NCBI GenBank assembly: GCA_021646465.1
Contig: SOET01000005.1
Coordinates: 62,001 to 126,000, forward strand
Reading direction: 5' to 3'
Length of the DNA stretch: 64,000 nt
DNA from: Candidatus Kuenenia hertensis
GTDB lineage: Bacteria > Planctomycetota > Brocadiia > Brocadiales > Brocadiaceae
Below are positions 35,010-42,815 of this stretch, piece by piece. The notes under the pieces are model-generated. The model saw only the letters and a list, made by a program, of their open reading frames with translations, ran no database searches and was not told where the DNA came from. The first letter of the stretch is position 1, and each line of letters begins with the position of its first letter. The position numbers were made by a program, and so were the translations under genes.

Positions 35010-35182
35010 AATACTTCCCTCCTTTTTTTAATTACAAAGTTAACGAAATAAACCGGCAAATTTTGCCGCCATTAGACACTTTGTAAGAAATAAATTCAAT
35101 TATTTATTTAGGAAATAATATTTATAACCACGAAGGATGCGAAGGTCGCGAAGATGGAAAAACAGAAAATATACAAAACATA

Positions 35183-35222
35183 AGGGACAGGCAAGGCTAA
35201 ATGCCTTGCCCTACATTATAAA
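35183..35222. repeat. Type-A REP with shared flanks
   Basis: The palindrome GGCAAGGCTAAATGCCTTGC plus CCTAC is flanked by CATAAGGGACA and ATTATAAAC. The same palindrome with the same flanks occurs at 36493-36536, showing a duplication that includes flanking DNA. It lies between the TerY-P block and the ParE-type module. Confidence 0.75.
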
Positions 35223-35243
35223 CTCAGGTTAGTCGCAATTTTA

Positions 35244-35567
35244 TTATTCGGGATTATCTCGTTTTCGAATAGATAAACTTCTTTTCAATGTTTTTGGATT
35301 CCTTGCACAATGAAATAAACCATATACAATAACCTTATCTTTATCGACTCTATAATAGATCGCATAAGGAAAACGTTTAAGTAAACATCGTCTGAAATCT
35401 TTATACACTGTCTTATAGACTAACGGATTTCGTCTGATTTCTTCCGAAAGGGCATAAAAGATGCGAAGAAAATCTTCACCAAGCCCTATTCCTTTCTCCT
35501 CATACCAAAAATAGCCTTTTATAGAATCTTCTTCTAATTCAGGAAGAAACAACAAAGAATATATCAT
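35244..35567 (-). CDS. ParE/RelE-family toxin
   Basis: The 107-residue protein has the family pattern: FLPELEEDSIKGYFWYEEKGIGLGEDFLRIF, then RRNPLVYKTVYKDFRRCLLKRFPYAIYYRVD and VIVYGLFHCARNP. ParE proteins poison gyrase and RelE proteins cut ribosomal mRNA; the sequence alone does not decide, though the Y-x-R-x-D strand and the H-x-x-R-N-P end are ParE-like. It overlaps the antitoxin gene by 4 bp (ATGA-type), antitoxin first. Intact length. Confidence 0.88.
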   Translation of the reverse strand: MIYSLLFLPELEEDSIKGYFWYEEKGIGLGEDFLRIFYALSEEIRRNPLVYKTVYKDFRRCLLKRFPYAIYYRVDKDKVIVYGLFHCARNPKTLKRSLSIRKRDNPE

Positions 35568-35782
35568 TTCCTCTTCCCGATACGATTTTGTAATTCCTCA
35601 ATAGATAACAACTCCCCGGGAGAATAATCTTTCGCTAATCGTGCGTCTAATTCATCCTTGTGACTCTTCGGAACAGGAATCTCCGATTCCTTAGAAGATA
35701 CGCTCTCCCACAGGTCTTCTACGAAAAGTATTTTTTCTGGTGTACTCATTTGTGCTATTTCAGGAACATCATTTACTCGCAT
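35564..35782 (-). CDS. Addiction-module antitoxin (ParD-like, 72 aa)
   Basis: The 72-residue protein follows the addiction-module component pattern: STPEKILFVEDLWESVSSKESEIPVPKSHKDELDARLAKDYSPGE. Small acidic helical proteins with this motif pair with RelE/ParE toxins. The ATG at 35782 has AGGTTAGG upstream. The stop overlaps the start of the toxin gene by 4 bp. No DNA-binding helix-turn-helix is apparent. Confidence 0.85.
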   Translation of the reverse strand: MRVNDVPEIAQMSTPEKILFVEDLWESVSSKESEIPVPKSHKDELDARLAKDYSPGELLSIEELQNRIGKRK

Positions 35783-36057
35783 TTGCCTAACCTCCTAATT
35801 TGTTTTTTTTATTATAAACGGATACATATCTATTTCGTAATGAAATCCCTCATTTATCTTTGATCCCCACCGGCCTATCGTCAGGCAGGTATTTTATATC
35901 GTTGCTTAAGCCATCGCTCGCATATGGCGTAATTATCCAGATAAACACCGTCAGATTAATGTTGGGTATCATCAGCGCTCTACCCGGCCTGACTATATAG
36001 CTGGCTGATTCATCCGGATAACAAACAAGCATTAATTGGAATTTTATAGTCAAACAA

Positions 36058-36369
36058 TTGACATACTATCATTTTTTGGATAGGATGCCTTATGTGGAAA
36101 CTGCAACGAAACATTGTTATATTGTCCGTAATCCCTCCATCCTTGGCGGAGAAGCTATCGTTAAAGATACAAGAACTCCGGTTCGTGCTATAGTAGAAAA
36201 CTGGCGACTTGGACTTTCTCCGGAAGAGATCGTCATTCACCTCCCGCATCTCAGTCTTGCACAGGTCTTTGATGCACTGAGTTATTACAGCGACCATCAG
36301 AAAGAGATTGATACTTCTATTGAAGAGAACAAGAAAAGAACACTACGGCATTATTGTAGCAACCCGTAG
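36058..36369 (+). CDS. DUF433 antitoxin-like protein with fused/truncated end
   Basis: The core reads VRNPSILGGEAIVKDTRTPVRAIVENWRLGLSPEEIVIHLPHLSLAQVFDALSYYSDHQ, the DUF433 fold of VapB45-like antitoxins. The likely start is ATG 36085 or GTG 36094; the TTG at 36058 belongs to a promoter-like TTGACA-17-TAGGAT (36058-36086) that overlaps the gene. The C-terminal residues (KKRTLRHYCSNP) look accidental, because the +1 frame there encodes the tail of the partner toxin. The module was cut by a deletion. Confidence 0.75.
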   Translation: MTYYHFLDRMPYVETATKHCYIVRNPSILGGEAIVKDTRTPVRAIVENWRLGLSPEEIVIHLPHLSLAQVFDALSYYSDHQKEIDTSIEENKKRTLRHYCSNP

Positions 36370-36457
36370 AAATGTATACGAATTAGCCCGCAGGATAGCG
36401 CGTTTTCTTGAATTACACAATAAAGAATACATCAAAAATCAACTTTGGTACGTTTAA
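36335..36457 (+). pseudogene. Remnant of a DUF5615/PIN-like toxin C-terminus
   Basis: In the +1 frame relative to the DUF433 gene the DNA encodes KEHYGIIVATRRNVYELARR followed by IARFLELHNKEY and ends at a stop at 36457. This resembles the end of the PIN-like toxins that follow DUF433 antitoxins. No start or catalytic acidic residues remain. A deletion of the front of the toxin gene has joined its tail to the antitoxin gene, so the module should be inactive. Confidence 0.55.
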
Positions 36458-36492
36458 TCCGCCACGAAACCTCCTGCCTGAAACAATGAAAA

Positions 36493-36536
36493 TTCATAAG
36501 GGGACAGGCAAGGCTAAATGCCTTGCCCTACATTAT
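36493..36536. repeat. Type-A REP with shared flanks, second copy
   Basis: The palindrome and flanks duplicate those at 35183-35222 (CATAAGGGGACA on the left, ATTATAAAC on the right). The right end coincides exactly with the premature stop of the truncated antitoxin gene at 36533, suggesting insertion into it. Confidence 0.75.
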
Positions 36537-36649
36537 AAACCTCGCTTAACCATGCGCTCAAAGACGAGTTCACGCATTTTTTCCTCATAAGCTGCATCTT
36601 TGGGCTGTGACCGGATTACCCCGGTCATCTTTTCTTTCACGCCTGACAT
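36533..36649 (-). pseudogene. Truncated Phd/YefM-type antitoxin-like gene (38 aa)
   Basis: From ATG 36649 (AAGGA upstream) the peptide reads SGVKEKMTGVIRSQPKDAAYEEKMRELVFERMVKRGL and then stops inside REP sequence. The SQP-D-x-x-YEE-x-MREL-x-FERM-x-RGL pattern is common in small antitoxin-like proteins that normally continue with a basic tail (EDS-x-x-GR). Here the end is missing and no toxin follows, so it is a broken addiction module. Confidence 0.5.
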
Positions 36650-36712
36650 ATTGCGATCCTTATATCTCTCTGTGAGTCTAAGTTCGATGTATAAGAATTT
36701 CTTTCGAAAATA

Positions 36713-36832
36713 CTTTTTTCCGGCAGGCAATGCCATGCCCTACATGCTAATCTGTGAAAATCTGTGTAATCTGTGGATTATTTTTATTCCTCTTTGTAAT
36801 TGCTAAATCATGGATGTTTCATTTTTTGATTT
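36713..36832. repeat. 118-bp direct repeat, copy 2 (matches 26036-26153)
   Basis: It is nearly identical to copy 1: CTTTTTTCCGGCAGGCAATGCC, then ATCTGTGAAAATCTGTGTAA, then ATCATGGATGTTTCATTTTT. The right end overlaps the last codons of the DUF4384 gene at 36819, so the repeat contributes its stop region. Confidence 0.85.
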
Positions 36833-38765
36833 TAAACGGATACATATTGATATCGTAATGTAACTTGTTATTTGTCCCTGAAGTTTCATGATAGTAGTGT
36901 GAAGATGCATTTGGCGTTGGTTCAAGACCTCTACTTCCTCTTGTCCTGAGAATTTCAAATAAACCTTGCATTTCCATTTCATCCACGCTTCTGTACATCT
37001 CATGCTTGTTTTCATGAATGGCGCTTTGCATGGTAATTGTACGTGGAAATTTTTCGTGAATGATTGATGAGATATCGGCAGGGGTGATTTCTTTGTCCAC
37101 CGCAATCGCAAGGAGATAATCTATGCCTGCCGGCTCGTTTGTTTTTAATGCGTATTCGATGCTTGCCCGGGGTGACGGCACGGAATATTCCTTTCCCGCA
37201 CGAACAAAGTTGTCCATCTCATACGCATTCGGAAATAACTGGAGATACCTGTGATTGCTCATAATATCATATATGTAAACATAACAGTCTTTTTTTATCC
37301 GGAAAAAGACTCTCGCTGACTCTCCTATCCGGTATTCCTTTTTTTCCGTCCATATATCAATCGCCTTGCTTCTGTTTGTATTATTATCAGCGGCGCCCAT
37401 GCCAAGCAGCAACCAAACCGGGCTTAATTTCCTGACACTCTTTGCGGCAATAACCATCCCTGGTATTGTGTCGTTTCTCATGCCGGTACTTAGCATTCGT
37501 ACATGAATTTTGTATGTTTGCTCACTTTCTCTATAACCGAATGCCCCGACAATCAATGCCTCTATTCCATTGCCAGCCAGTTCACCCAGGGAATTTTCCG
37601 CATCAACGCTTAATGTCTCTCTCAAGGCAATTTCCTTCAGTACGGAAGAAAGTAATTGCCGCTCCTGAAGTATTATGCCTTTCTCATGTCCTTTTTCCAT
37701 AATTTTTTCCATCAGACAAGATACGATGTCCATCCCGATCTGTGATGAATCGTTTTTTCCCAAATCCACAAATGGGCTTACCGCAATGTTTTTTCTCGTC
37801 AGGAGGTCGCATTTTGTTACTATTTCATCCGCTATTGATTCCATTGCGTAGCCGGAGTGTAAATTCATTATTTTATCCATCAGTATCTGTGAAGGGGTTT
37901 GTTTATATGCATCTTCCAGCGCTTCCATGGCAGCATCATACAAACCTGATGCTGCATGTTTTTCCGCCTTCACTATTAAATCTTTTGCCAATTTATCAGT
38001 AATTTGTTCAACACGCTCTTTTGCCCTGTATTGGATGCCCTGCGCTTCCTCAGAAATCCCTAAATGAGTCTCCTGCAATATTCTGAGCAGTGTGCTATAT
38101 TTGGATAGCGCATTTTGCAGTTCGCCGCACCGGTCATAGGAAAGGGCGAGATAATACAGTATCTTTACATCTTCCGGTTTTTTTATGGCAAGGGTGTTAA
38201 AACGGTTAATTGCCTCCCGGCAGTTGTTTTCTTTTAAAAAGGTAAGGCCCGTCTCTGATTCAGGGTCTATTCCCAGTATCGTATTTTTAATACGTTTATA
38301 CTCTTCTACCGGATACCGTACCAGCAGATTGACATTATAAAGGACTCTGTTATTCTCAACGTTTTCTTCAGCAAACGTATCTATTTCTTTTACCCCATGG
38401 GCAATTTCAGACGATAAAAGCCTTACCTTTTCACGAATATAGCTTTCCGCATCTGAAATTCCCGGACTATAAGCAATGCCTTCCTCGTGGCGCAGTTTTT
38501 CATAATCAATGGATATCTTCGACTGAATCATCTTTGCTATTTTGCCCACGGCGTTTTGAAAGGCATCGTCTTCACCTGTTTCTCTGGATAATGCGCGGGT
38601 TTTCCTGCCGATAAAGTACAGGTAGTTTTCGTCTTCTTCGGGAACTTTGTTTATCCAATCGGGAAAATGGCGGGACGTTGGTTGTTTCACGACATATTTT
38701 TCCGTAGTACAGCCAATAAGGAGAATGAAAGGGATGATGAACAGCATAGGAAAAGGTTTATTCAT
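36819..38765 (-). CDS. LPP20/FlgT-type lipoprotein with TPR and DUF4384 domains
   Basis: The ATG at 38765 has AAAGGAT upstream and opens a lipoprotein signal ending in FILLIGC. The mature protein has an LPP20-like section (DDAFQNAVGKIAKMIQSKISIDY, residues 50-170), TPR-like helices (DVKILYYLALSYDRCGELQNALSKYSTLLRI), a CsgG/FlgO-like section (RKNIAVSPFVDLGKNDSSQIG) and a C-terminal DUF4384 domain (YRIGESARVFFRIKKDCYVYIYDI, LQLFPNAYEMDNFVRAG). DUF4384 is often linked to caspase-like domains, which supports a partnership with the caspase-like lipoprotein at 20.3-23.7 kb. The last residues come from a direct repeat. Confidence 0.82.
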   Translation of the reverse strand: MNKPFPMLFIIPFILLIGCTTEKYVVKQPTSRHFPDWINKVPEEDENYLYFIGRKTRALSRETGEDDAFQNAVGKIAKMIQSKISIDYEKLRHEEGIAYSPGISDAESYIREKVRLLSSEIAHGVKEIDTFAEENVENNRVLYNVNLLVRYPVEEYKRIKNTILGIDPESETGLTFLKENNCREAINRFNTLAIKKPEDVKILYYLALSYDRCGELQNALSKYSTLLRILQETHLGISEEAQGIQYRAKERVEQITDKLAKDLIVKAEKHAASGLYDAAMEALEDAYKQTPSQILMDKIMNLHSGYAMESIADEIVTKCDLLTRKNIAVSPFVDLGKNDSSQIGMDIVSCLMEKIMEKGHEKGIILQERQLLSSVLKEIALRETLSVDAENSLGELAGNGIEALIVGAFGYRESEQTYKIHVRMLSTGMRNDTIPGMVIAAKSVRKLSPVWLLLGMGAADNNTNRSKAIDIWTEKKEYRIGESARVFFRIKKDCYVYIYDIMSNHRYLQLFPNAYEMDNFVRAGKEYSVPSPRASIEYALKTNEPAGIDYLLAIAVDKEITPADISSIIHEKFPRTITMQSAIHENKHEMYRSVDEMEMQGLFEILRTRGSRGLEPTPNASSHYYHETSGTNNKLHYDINMYPFKIKK

Positions 38766-38888
38766 GGCATATCCTTTTTCTGAATTTTTGTATGACATCA
38801 TAACAATTTTATTATCTGAAAAAATTAATCCGTATATTCGTAGGGCAAACCATTCAGGTTTGCCTTCATGGTATAGTATCACATCACA

Positions 38889-39072
38889 GGGTGCATTCCC
38901 GGTTTTTTGTAAAACTCATCATTTATTATGCTTCGACTCCGCTCAGCATGACGCTTACCGTCACCCTGAGCGGAGTCGAAGGGTTGAGTTTCTCAGTAAG
39001 CTGAGAACCTTTTTCTTATCCGGCAGAATATACGATAATTGCGTTTTTTACAAAAAAATCGGGAATGCACCC
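38889..39072. repeat. MITE-like element with GGGTGCATTCCC termini
   Basis: The left end GGGTGCATTCCCGGTTTTTT (38889) and the right end, its near reverse complement (to 39072), enclose 184 bp. Inside is a long hairpin, CTTCGACTCCGCTCAG with CTGAGCGGAGTCGAAG (38931-38982), a REP widely met in other bacterial genomes. It lies 96 bp past the stop of the RAYT gene. The element at 39771-39962 has closely related termini. Confidence 0.75.
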
Positions 39073-39116
39073 AGTATCACAAGCATCCTGTTTGTGTTTT
39101 TAACGCTTACTCAAGA

Positions 39117-39145
39117 CAAGCAAGGCTGAAGGCCTTGCCCTACGT
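39117..39145. repeat. Type-A REP next to the RAYT gene (3' side)
   Basis: The palindrome GCAAGGCTGAAGGCCTTGCC followed by CTACG lies 23 bp past the RAYT stop. Together with type-A and type-B copies on the 5' side (39652-39680 and 39742-39768) the RAYT gene is flanked by REPs, the arrangement expected for a REP-mobilising transposase. Confidence 0.85.
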
Positions 39146-39167
39146 TTTGTGTTGTATGCAAGCTGGG

Positions 39168-39635
39168 TTATTTCATTTCTATTTCAAAGGAACCGAGAAA
39201 TTTGTATTTCCGATAGTCATCTACCAGCCCTTTTCGTACCGGATTATGGAAAATATATTGGGCAATTTTTATTGTATCTTCCGCTTTTCTCAGGACATGT
39301 TCGTAATAATTTATCTGCCAGAGCGGGTTTCCATTTTCTTTTTTATAATAAAAACCAGTATGTTTTTTGTATGAGGAAAGAAACTTTCTCATGTCGGAAC
39401 AATCGTCATTGCCTTCAATTAAAAGATGAAGGTGGTCTGGCATAAAACAATATGCCCATACTTTAAAACCAAAAGAGACCGATTTCCCTCTTAAAATAAT
39501 GACAAGCCATTCTACAAGTTTCTCATCGTTAAATAGATTTTTTTTATCATGTGTACATATTGTAATGAAATAACGATAGCATCCCTTATATTCGAAGTGT
39601 TTTAAGCGTATACGTTTTTTATAGTCAGACGTCAT
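39168..39635 (-). CDS. REP-associated tyrosine transposase (RAYT, Y1/HUH family)
   Basis: From ATG 39635 the protein has 155 residues. It begins MTSDYKKRIRLKHFEYKGCY, then YFITICTHDKK, the HUH metal motif MPDHLHLLI, and the tyrosine helix region (KKHTGFYYKKENGNPLW). QYIFHNPVRKGLV follows near the end, typical of the Y1_Tnp family. RAYTs cut single-stranded DNA at REP hairpins and are thought to spread REPINs. The gene is single-copy in this window and looks intact. It is the likely agent for the roughly 30 REP copies found between 19 and 49.3 kb. Confidence 0.9.
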   Translation of the reverse strand: MTSDYKKRIRLKHFEYKGCYRYFITICTHDKKNLFNDEKLVEWLVIILRGKSVSFGFKVWAYCFMPDHLHLLIEGNDDCSDMRKFLSSYKKHTGFYYKKENGNPLWQINYYEHVLRKAEDTIKIAQYIFHNPVRKGLVDDYRKYKFLGSFEIEMK

Positions 39636-39651
39636 TTCATTAATGTTTTTG

Positions 39652-39768
39652 TAGGGCAAGGCATTCAGCCTTGCTCCCCTGGAAACGTTCGGAAATTTGT
39701 TAATAAAAACGAGATTATATACTCCTCTCAAAACACCATGAAGCAAACCTAAAGGGTTTGCCCTACGA
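39652..39768. repeat. Type-A and type-B REPs on the 5' side of the RAYT gene
   Basis: GTAGGGCAAGGCATTCAGCC... (39652-39680) starts 16 bp upstream of the RAYT ATG. A type-B palindrome (GCAAACCTAAAGGGTTTGCC) is at 39742-39768. They face each other across about 60 bp, a wide REPIN-like pair. Confidence 0.8.
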
Positions 39769-39770
39769 AT

Positions 39771-39962
39771 GGGAGCATTCCCAAATTTTTGCAAAATTCC
39801 AAAAGAGATCCTGACTCGTTCCAAAGTTCCAGCTTTGGAACGTAATTGCTTTAGAAGCTTCGCTTCTCATAACAGAAAGCATGAGCTTCCTTCACAATTG
39901 TGTTCCCAAGCAGGAACTTGGAAACAAGAATGATGGTTTTGCAAAAATTTGGGAATGCTCCC
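39771..39962. repeat. MITE-like element with perfect 26-bp terminal inverted repeats
   Basis: The left end (39771-39796) starts GGGAGCATTCCC and continues AAATTTTTGCAAAA. The right end (39937-39962) is its exact reverse complement. The 192-bp unit contains inner palindromes (TTCCAAAGTTCCAGCTTTGGAA, simplified; and GAAGCTTCGCTTC). CCTACGAAT flanks both sides as a 9-bp direct repeat (39762-39770 and 39962-39970), consistent with a target duplication. Confidence 0.85.
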
Positions 39963-40012
39963 CTACGAATAGTATTCCAGCCAAAGTCTATTGTCATAAG
40001 CCCTATGAGCAG

Positions 40013-40040
40013 GCAAGGCTAAAAGCCTTGCCCCACGGTT
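40013..40040. repeat. Type-A REP between the MITE-like element and the FlgT-like gene
   Basis: GGCAAGGCTAAAAGCCTTGC plus CCCACG forms the usual hairpin, lying about 45 bp past the stop of the FlgT-like gene at 40082. Confidence 0.75.
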
Positions 40041-40081
40041 TTGTGTTTGTTGCAATGCTTTACGAGTACATGCATGACTTT

Positions 40082-41272
40082 TTAATGTTTGACTAATTCT
40101 ATTTTGTTCCGGTTATATTTTATTATTTTCAAATCAAGGTCATTGCACCTTGCGGCCAATTCTTCCGCGGTAAAAATGGTCTTAATATCAAAGATAGCCG
40201 GATTACCTGCTTGCCATTCCCTTTGAAATACATGAACGACGCCTCTTAAGGCGCAAAGTTTATTTTTTAAGGTTATATATTCCGAATAACCGATATTGTT
40301 TATTTCCAGTTCCACGGTTCTTGTTTGTGAAGGCCCAAGGTATAACGGAATATCCCATACAAGCTCCTGAGCCAGGTTTTTGCCGCACAATTTTATTGCC
40401 TTGATCCCCGCATCCCAGCCGGTAATGCTTGTATATACTTTTTCCGTATTGTTTATATCAATGATCTTTCCCGTTTCCGCAATTATAGCCTTAACGGAAG
40501 CATATGCCTTGCAGGAAACCATGCCTGATTCATAAAGAATTTCCGGCACTGGTAATTCCCTTGTATAGACTTTTCCCGTGATAACAACATCTGCTCCCAC
40601 GTTGCGTGCAAGCTTTCCGGCAACGTCACTATTCCCTTTCCATACATGTTCCATCAGTTCTTCTGCACGCCTGTTTTGTTTTATTTGTTCCGCATCGACA
40701 CAATGAAAACCGCATTTAACCATGCATTCTATCAGCTCGGTTTCAAGTACGGAATAGGGAGGATCGGTATCAAGATTTTTCTCGTCAATTAATACAAGGA
40801 AACGTGGATTCCCCATCAGGTCTATAATAATTTTCAGGGCGTCATGCTCATCTTTTTCTATATACCCATTTACCACTTCAGCATTTATTTTTACTGAATA
40901 AAGATTTTCATCGCGCACACATTCTTCGTTTATTTCCCAGTTGCGTATATAACCCTGAGACCTTGCCAGAATGATGTCTTTCAGTATGATGAATAAATCC
41001 ACCTGTGTCTCAGACTCGATGGAAATACCGGTCCCTTTTTCCACCGCCCTTCGATAAGCATCCCGGAGCGCCTCGTCTCTTGCACCCGCCTTGTCATCAT
41101 TTATAATCGCGCCAACACCTTCAACGGTAACAAGCTGTGTTTTACCTGCAATCGCATTATTTTGATTAGCAATCGAGGCGGTAAAACTCATTAATGCAAT
41201 AAGAAACATAATAAGTGGCTGTCTTTTAAAGCATACAATTGCATATATTACGTTATCAGGTTTTTTATTCAT
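40082..41272 (-). CDS. FlgT/LPP20-like exported protein (396 aa)
   Basis: A signal peptide (PLIMFLIALMSFTASIANQNNAIAG) precedes a FlgT N-terminal-like domain: TVEGVGAIINDDKAGARDEALRDAYRRAVEKGTGI with a conserved alternating Ala/Arg helix. The middle part (VLIDEKN...ELIECMVKCGFHCVDAEQIK, VGADVVITGKVYTRE) resembles the FlgT/CsgG-type middle domain. FlgT family proteins in other bacteria shape the flagellar H-ring; no flagellar genes occur here, so an envelope-scaffold role is more likely. It is one of three related proteins (36.8, 40.1 and 41.4 kb) in the cluster. Confidence 0.75.
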   Translation of the reverse strand: MNKKPDNVIYAIVCFKRQPLIMFLIALMSFTASIANQNNAIAGKTQLVTVEGVGAIINDDKAGARDEALRDAYRRAVEKGTGISIESETQVDLFIILKDIILARSQGYIRNWEINEECVRDENLYSVKINAEVVNGYIEKDEHDALKIIIDLMGNPRFLVLIDEKNLDTDPPYSVLETELIECMVKCGFHCVDAEQIKQNRRAEELMEHVWKGNSDVAGKLARNVGADVVITGKVYTRELPVPEILYESGMVSCKAYASVKAIIAETGKIIDINNTEKVYTSITGWDAGIKAIKLCGKNLAQELVWDIPLYLGPSQTRTVELEINNIGYSEYITLKNKLCALRGVVHVFQREWQAGNPAIFDIKTIFTAEELAARCNDLDLKIIKYNRNKIELVKH

Positions 41273-41296
41273 GCTAAAATGTGTCCCATTATAATG

Positions 41297-41400
41297 ATGA
41301 ATTACAAAAAATCGGGAATGCTCTCATTCAAATCTGAATGACATGAGGCAAACCTGAATGGTTTGCCCTACGATTATTGTCAAAATGTGAAATTGTACAT
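41297..41400. repeat. Half MITE end plus type-B REP
   Basis: TTACAAAAAATCGGGAATGC (about 41306) is the terminal sequence of the MITE-like elements, here without a partner. It is followed by a type-B REP (GAGGCAAACCTGAATGGTTT..., 41343-41371). The stretch separates the two FlgT/LPP20-like genes. Confidence 0.6.
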
Positions 41401-41436
41401 TTCGCTTTTTGTAATTTATGCAATACCCTGTTCACT

Positions 41437-42357
41437 CTAATCAATTAATATCGTTAATGATTTATCTATTGTAAGTATATCGGTGTTAGCCATCATTTCG
41501 CTTATCTTCAGGGCATCTTCATTTGCTATAATCAAATCAGTGTTATTTCCTTCCCGGATGTTTCCGGCTGTAATTTTCAATGGATTGTTTCCCGTGTCTT
41601 CCAGCTTTATGCTTAACAAATCCTTTGTACTGACACGATACACAGGATGAACAGGGCCGCAGATTTTTTCTCCGTTTTCGTTGTATATATTTACCAATAT
41701 TGACGGTGTAAGTTTCAGCCCCCTTGCATCAATAACAATACCGGAATATGAAATTTTTGGAAAAGATAGGGCTTTACTATCAGCATTTTTTTTCGTTTCC
41801 TTCAATAGCGTATGGATTAATTTGCCGACAGGCGCACGCATTGTTACCTCATATACCCCTTCATTCCAATTTTCATCAATAACCTCCGCATCTTTCAGTG
41901 TGCCGTTTATTTGAGACTGTATTACCTCGCTTAACTCTGAAATATCTGAGATTATTGTTTTGGAATCAAGCTGTATTCCTCGTATCATTTCGAGCAAATT
42001 CCTCTGTGCATCGACAATTGCAACACGTCGCGCAAGTACTTTTTTCTGAGCGGGGTTTTCCGCATTTGATATCCCCATGCCTTTTGCAACTACGTATTTC
42101 GTTTCCCAGTTAATTTGCCTGGTTTTGCCTTCCTTTTCAGACAGTTTCAGTTGACCGCTTTCATGGTACATGTATTTTTTTTCGTCAGCATTCGCCATGG
42201 GACCGGCAATAAACACAATCGTATTTAACATTATCCCTATGCAGAAAAAACTATTCTTTACCATATTCATACTATATTTCCCCATTTTTAAAGGCAAACA
42301 AAGAAGATGATTCGTGCAATCCGGCGCTCTTTTTAAAAAATATTGACGGGCATTCAT
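41437..42357 (-). CDS. LPP20-family exported protein
   Basis: Two starts compete. ATG 42357 overlaps the upstream gene (ATGA), while ATG 42270 has GGGGA upstream and opens a good signal peptide (VKNSFFCIGIMLNTIVFIAGPMANA). The mature part has the LPP20 pattern: VAKGMGISNAENPAQKKVLARRVAIVDAQRNLLEMIRGIQLDSKT and a NEGVYEVTMRAPV strand. LPP20 proteins were first known as outer-membrane lipoproteins in Helicobacter; their function is unclear. Here there is no lipobox cysteine. Likely part of the same envelope module as the FlgT-like gene downstream. Confidence 0.78.
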   Translation of the reverse strand: MNARQYFLKRAPDCTNHLLCLPLKMGKYSMNMVKNSFFCIGIMLNTIVFIAGPMANADEKKYMYHESGQLKLSEKEGKTRQINWETKYVVAKGMGISNAENPAQKKVLARRVAIVDAQRNLLEMIRGIQLDSKTIISDISELSEVIQSQINGTLKDAEVIDENWNEGVYEVTMRAPVGKLIHTLLKETKKNADSKALSFPKISYSGIVIDARGLKLTPSILVNIYNENGEKICGPVHPVYRVSTKDLLSIKLEDTGNNPLKITAGNIREGNNTDLIIANEDALKISEMMANTDILTIDKSLTILID

Positions 42358-42617
42358 TTATTTTCTGATACAAGACGTTCCAAATGTATCTGTGATTTTG
42401 AGAATATGCTCTCAATGTATTGCAATAGTACTGAATTTTCGCGCGTAAAATGAAGATCAATATTAAACCTTTCAAGCATGTAAGGAGTAACGCCGACGAC
42501 AGCAATACCAATAATAATTCCGAAAACAAGCCCTCTTATTCTGTTCAACCAGCCGGACAATCCCAATAAGCCAAATAGTATAATCACCCCTGCGGCAGCA
42601 ATATCCCATCTGCTCAT
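42354..42617 (-). CDS. Small inner-membrane protein (87 aa)
   Basis: The protein is short, with two membrane segments (DIAAAGVIILFGLLGLSGWL and GLVFGIIIGIAVVGVTPYML) separated by a basic RIR turn, and a soluble C-terminal helix of about 30 residues. The stop overlaps the LPP20-like gene start by 4 bp, suggesting coupling. No family recognised; a CvpA-like resemblance in the first helix is too weak to use. Confidence 0.7.
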   Translation of the reverse strand: MSRWDIAAAGVIILFGLLGLSGWLNRIRGLVFGIIIGIAVVGVTPYMLERFNIDLHFTRENSVLLQYIESIFSKSQIHLERLVSENK

Positions 42618-42789
42618 AATGCATCCTCCCTTTATTTATGCGTATTTTGCAGTGTTGATATAAATAATGCAATAAAAAATATAAGTAGTAAATATTCCAT
42701 CGTTTTATTATTCCAATTATTTGAAATATTATAGTTGATTAAGGTAAAATATTTTCCGTGTTACATGTAATTGTTTGACGCAATCGATG

Positions 42790-42815
42790 CAAGGCTAAAG
42801 GCCTTGCCCTACGTT
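42790..42815. repeat. Type-A REP
   Basis: GCAAGGCTAAAGGCCTTGCC followed by CTACG, overlapping the last codons of the 118-residue membrane-anchored protein (stop at 42795), so the REP has entered the gene end. Confidence 0.8.

Noticed and set aside
34841-35059. A 72-codon frame (MPVYFVNFVI...) overlapping the zinc-ribbon gene
   Set aside because: Another register in the same DNA has paired Cys/His motifs and a good ribosome site, so the 72-codon frame is a shadow.
40082-42357. Flagellar assembly locus from the FlgT-like proteins
   Set aside because: No flagellar structural or motor genes are near; the FlgT/LPP20 fold is used outside flagella.
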